Assembly: GCA_026399475.1 (NCBI GenBank)
Contig: JAPLQY010000088.1
Span: 1 to 64,000, forward strand
Length of the DNA stretch: 64,000 bases
Direction: 5' to 3'
Origin: Rhodocyclales bacterium
Lineage (GTDB): Bacteria > Pseudomonadota > Gammaproteobacteria > Burkholderiales > Rhodocyclaceae
The stretch's first letter is position 1; each line of letters opens with the position of its first letter. Below, in pieces: positions 62,804 through 64,000 of this stretch. Position numbers and translations under genes: made by a program. The notes beneath the pieces were generated by a model. It worked only from the letters and a program-made list of their open reading frames with translations. It made no database searches and was not told where the DNA came from.

Positions 62804-64000
62804 GCCTTGTCTCCGAATTCCGCGCGCAGCTTCGGCTTGTCCACCTTGCCGGCGGCATTGCGCGCCAGGGCCGGAACGAACTGCACCTGCTTCGGCGCCT
62901 TGAAGCCGGCCAGCTTCTGCTTGCAGTGGGCGATGACCTGCTCCTCATTGACTTGCGCGCCCGGCTTGACGGCGACGATGGCCTTGCCGACCTCGCCCCA
63001 CTTGGCGTCGTGGATGCCGATCACGGCGGCCTCGGCCACGCCCTCGATCTGGAAGATCACGTTTTCCACTTCGGCCGGATAGACGTTCTCGCCACCCGAG
63101 ATGTACATGTCCTTGGAGCGGTCGACAACGTAGAAGTCGCCGTCGTCGTCGAAGTAGACGATGTCGCCGGTACACAGCCAGCCGTCCTCGTAGGACTTGG
63201 CCGTGGCCTGCGGGTTGTTCCAGTAGCCAGGAGTGATGGCGGGGCCGCGCAGCAGCATCTCGCCGCGCTGGTTTGCGCCCAGCCGCTGACGGGTCTGGGT
63301 ATCGACTACCTTGGCTTCGACGAACATCACGGGTTTGCCGACGGTGCCCACCTTCCTGCGCGCGGTGTCCTCGTCAGTGAGGAATACTGTCGGTCCAGTT
63401 TCGGTCATGCCAAAACCGAAACAGATGGTGACGCCCTTCGCCAGGTACTGTTCAAGCAGCACCCTGGGCACCGGCGCACCACCGGCCGCCCAGCTACGGA
63501 CCCTGGAAAAGTCAGCGCCGGCGAAACGGGGGTGCTGACTGAGAAACAGGTAGATGGCGGGCACACCGAACATCACCGTAGCCTCGCTCTCCAGCAGCTC
63601 CATGGTCTTGTCGACATCGAACTGGCGCATGATCAGCGTGGTGGCGCCGAGCATCAGCATGCAGTTCATGTACAGGTTGAGGCCGCCGGTGTGGAAATAG
63701 GGCAACACCGAGAGCATCACGTCTTCGCGTCGCAAACTGGCATGGATGGTGTTGGTGAGCGTGTTGGTGACGTTCATGCCCCAGGTCTGCGGCACGCCCT
63801 TGGGCTTGCCGGTGCTGCCGGCGGTGTAGAGCAGGTACCAGACGTCGTTGTGCTCGCGCCAGGGCATTTCGACGGTGGCACCTGACATTTCGGCCAGCGC
63901 GCTTTCATAGCCGGCGACCTGCGGCCGCGCGGCGCCGGTCACCATGCAATTCTTGATCTTGAAGGCATCCATCAAGGCCGCGCCACCGGCGTCGAACTCC
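62800..64000 (-). CDS. AMP-forming acyl-CoA ligase (5' end outside window)
   Basis: The frame is open from the window edge to the stop at 62800, giving about 399 residues of a family usually 500-560 long, so the N-terminus lies beyond 64000. Motifs: LLYTAGSTGKPKGVPQTW (ATP phosphate loop), GFGMTETGPTVF, WLCTGDIVYFDDDG, VDRSKDMYISGGENVYPAEV and the C-terminal catalytic Lys in NAAGKVDKPKLR. It activates a carboxylic acid to its CoA ester. It is the first visible gene of an operon with the hotdog dehydratase and KAS-III enzymes. Substrate unknown: fatty, aryl or steroid-side-chain acids are all possible. Confidence 0.92.
   Translation of the reverse strand, partial: EFDAGGAALMDAFKIKNCMVTGAARPQVAGYESALAEMSGATVEMPWREHNDVWYLLYTAGSTGKPKGVPQTWGMNVTNTLTNTIHASLRREDVMLSVLPYFHTGGLNLYMNCMLMLGATTLIMRQFDVDKTMELLESEATVMFGVPAIYLFLSQHPRFAGADFSRVRSWAAGGAPVPRVLLEQYLAKGVTICFGFGMTETGPTVFLTDEDTARRKVGTVGKPVMFVEAKVVDTQTRQRLGANQRGEMLLRGPAITPGYWNNPQATAKSYEDGWLCTGDIVYFDDDGDFYVVDRSKDMYISGGENVYPAEVENVIFQIEGVAEAAVIGIHDAKWGEVGKAIVAVKPGAQVNEEQVIAHCKQKLAGFKAPKQVQFVPALARNAAGKVDKPKLRAEFGDKA

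Overview
The window is a 64-kb, GC-rich, densely coded chromosomal segment. It most resembles a metabolically versatile betaproteobacterium of the Rhodocyclales/Sterolibacteriaceae type. This placement is an inference from gene content: a KorABC-type 2-oxoglutarate oxidoreductase of the kind known from Thauera, phenylacetate-pathway genes, a ring-hydroxylation/ring-cleavage operon, and many multi-domain signalling proteins. I saw no rRNA, tRNA or CRISPR array. The only transposon trace is a decayed IS91-family transposase at 49873-50400.

Layout. (1) 1-10473, minus strand: a pilus and glycan region. It starts at a short 61-aa type IV pilin and a separate small secreted protein resembling Geobacter PilA-C/Spc. 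An ABC-2 transporter set resembling Myxococcus PilG/H/I follows, then a TPR O-GlcNAc-transferase-like enzyme, large membrane proteins, a GtrA-type flippase and an FAD oxidoreductase. Divergent from the pilin, at 10757-14173, is a 1138-aa fusion of TPR, O-GlcNAc-transferase-like and FkbM methyltransferase domains. (2) 14228-26599, minus strand: eight closely spaced signalling genes: CHASE2-Ser/Thr kinase, PP2C phosphatase, FHA protein, CHASE2-adenylate cyclase, metallo-beta-lactamase-fold probable cyclic-nucleotide phosphodiesterase, cyclic-nucleotide-binding/rhodanese fusion, GAF-PilB/GspE-type ATPase and GAF-HD-GYP protein. (3) 26836-31847: succinyl-CoA synthetase (sucCD), glycerol kinase, a PaaY-like gamma-carbonic-anhydrase-fold protein and a flavodoxin. 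(4) 32057-36673, plus strand: a PaaA/PaaC-like diiron protein, paaG, paaI, paaJ, a methyltransferase and msrA. (5) 36686-43276: maleylacetoacetate isomerase and an aromatic operon (beta-lactamase-fold protein, flavin monooxygenase, DUF2783, VOC ring-cleavage dioxygenase, fumarylacetoacetate-hydrolase-fold enzyme), with a promoter and operator-like repeats upstream. A FimV-like gene sits between them. (6) 43390-52527: ankyrin and TonB-like proteins, a two-component pair, a secreted protein built of four repeats, the IS91 remnant, NIF3 and a DegS-like protease. (7) 52592-64000: korBAC, a HAD phosphatase, a hybrid histidine kinase, and a KAS-III/hotdog-dehydratase/acyl-CoA-ligase operon that runs off the window.

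How the parts may work together. The strongest candidate for an undescribed system is regions 1 and 2 taken together. They hold a split short-pilin pilus with dedicated ABC and glycosyltransferase genes beside a self-contained regulatory cassette. That cassette can in principle make, break and sense a cyclic nucleotide, phosphorylate, dephosphorylate and read Ser/Thr marks, and degrade c-di-GMP, and it includes a PilB-type motor ATPase carrying its own GAF sensor. The individual domains are clear from the sequence; that they form one circuit is inference. The metabolic regions fit aromatic catabolism: CoA-thioester ring chemistry (paa), oxygenase-dependent ring cleavage (region 5), and low-potential electrons from 2-oxoglutarate (KorABC), which in Thauera support anaerobic benzoyl-CoA reduction.
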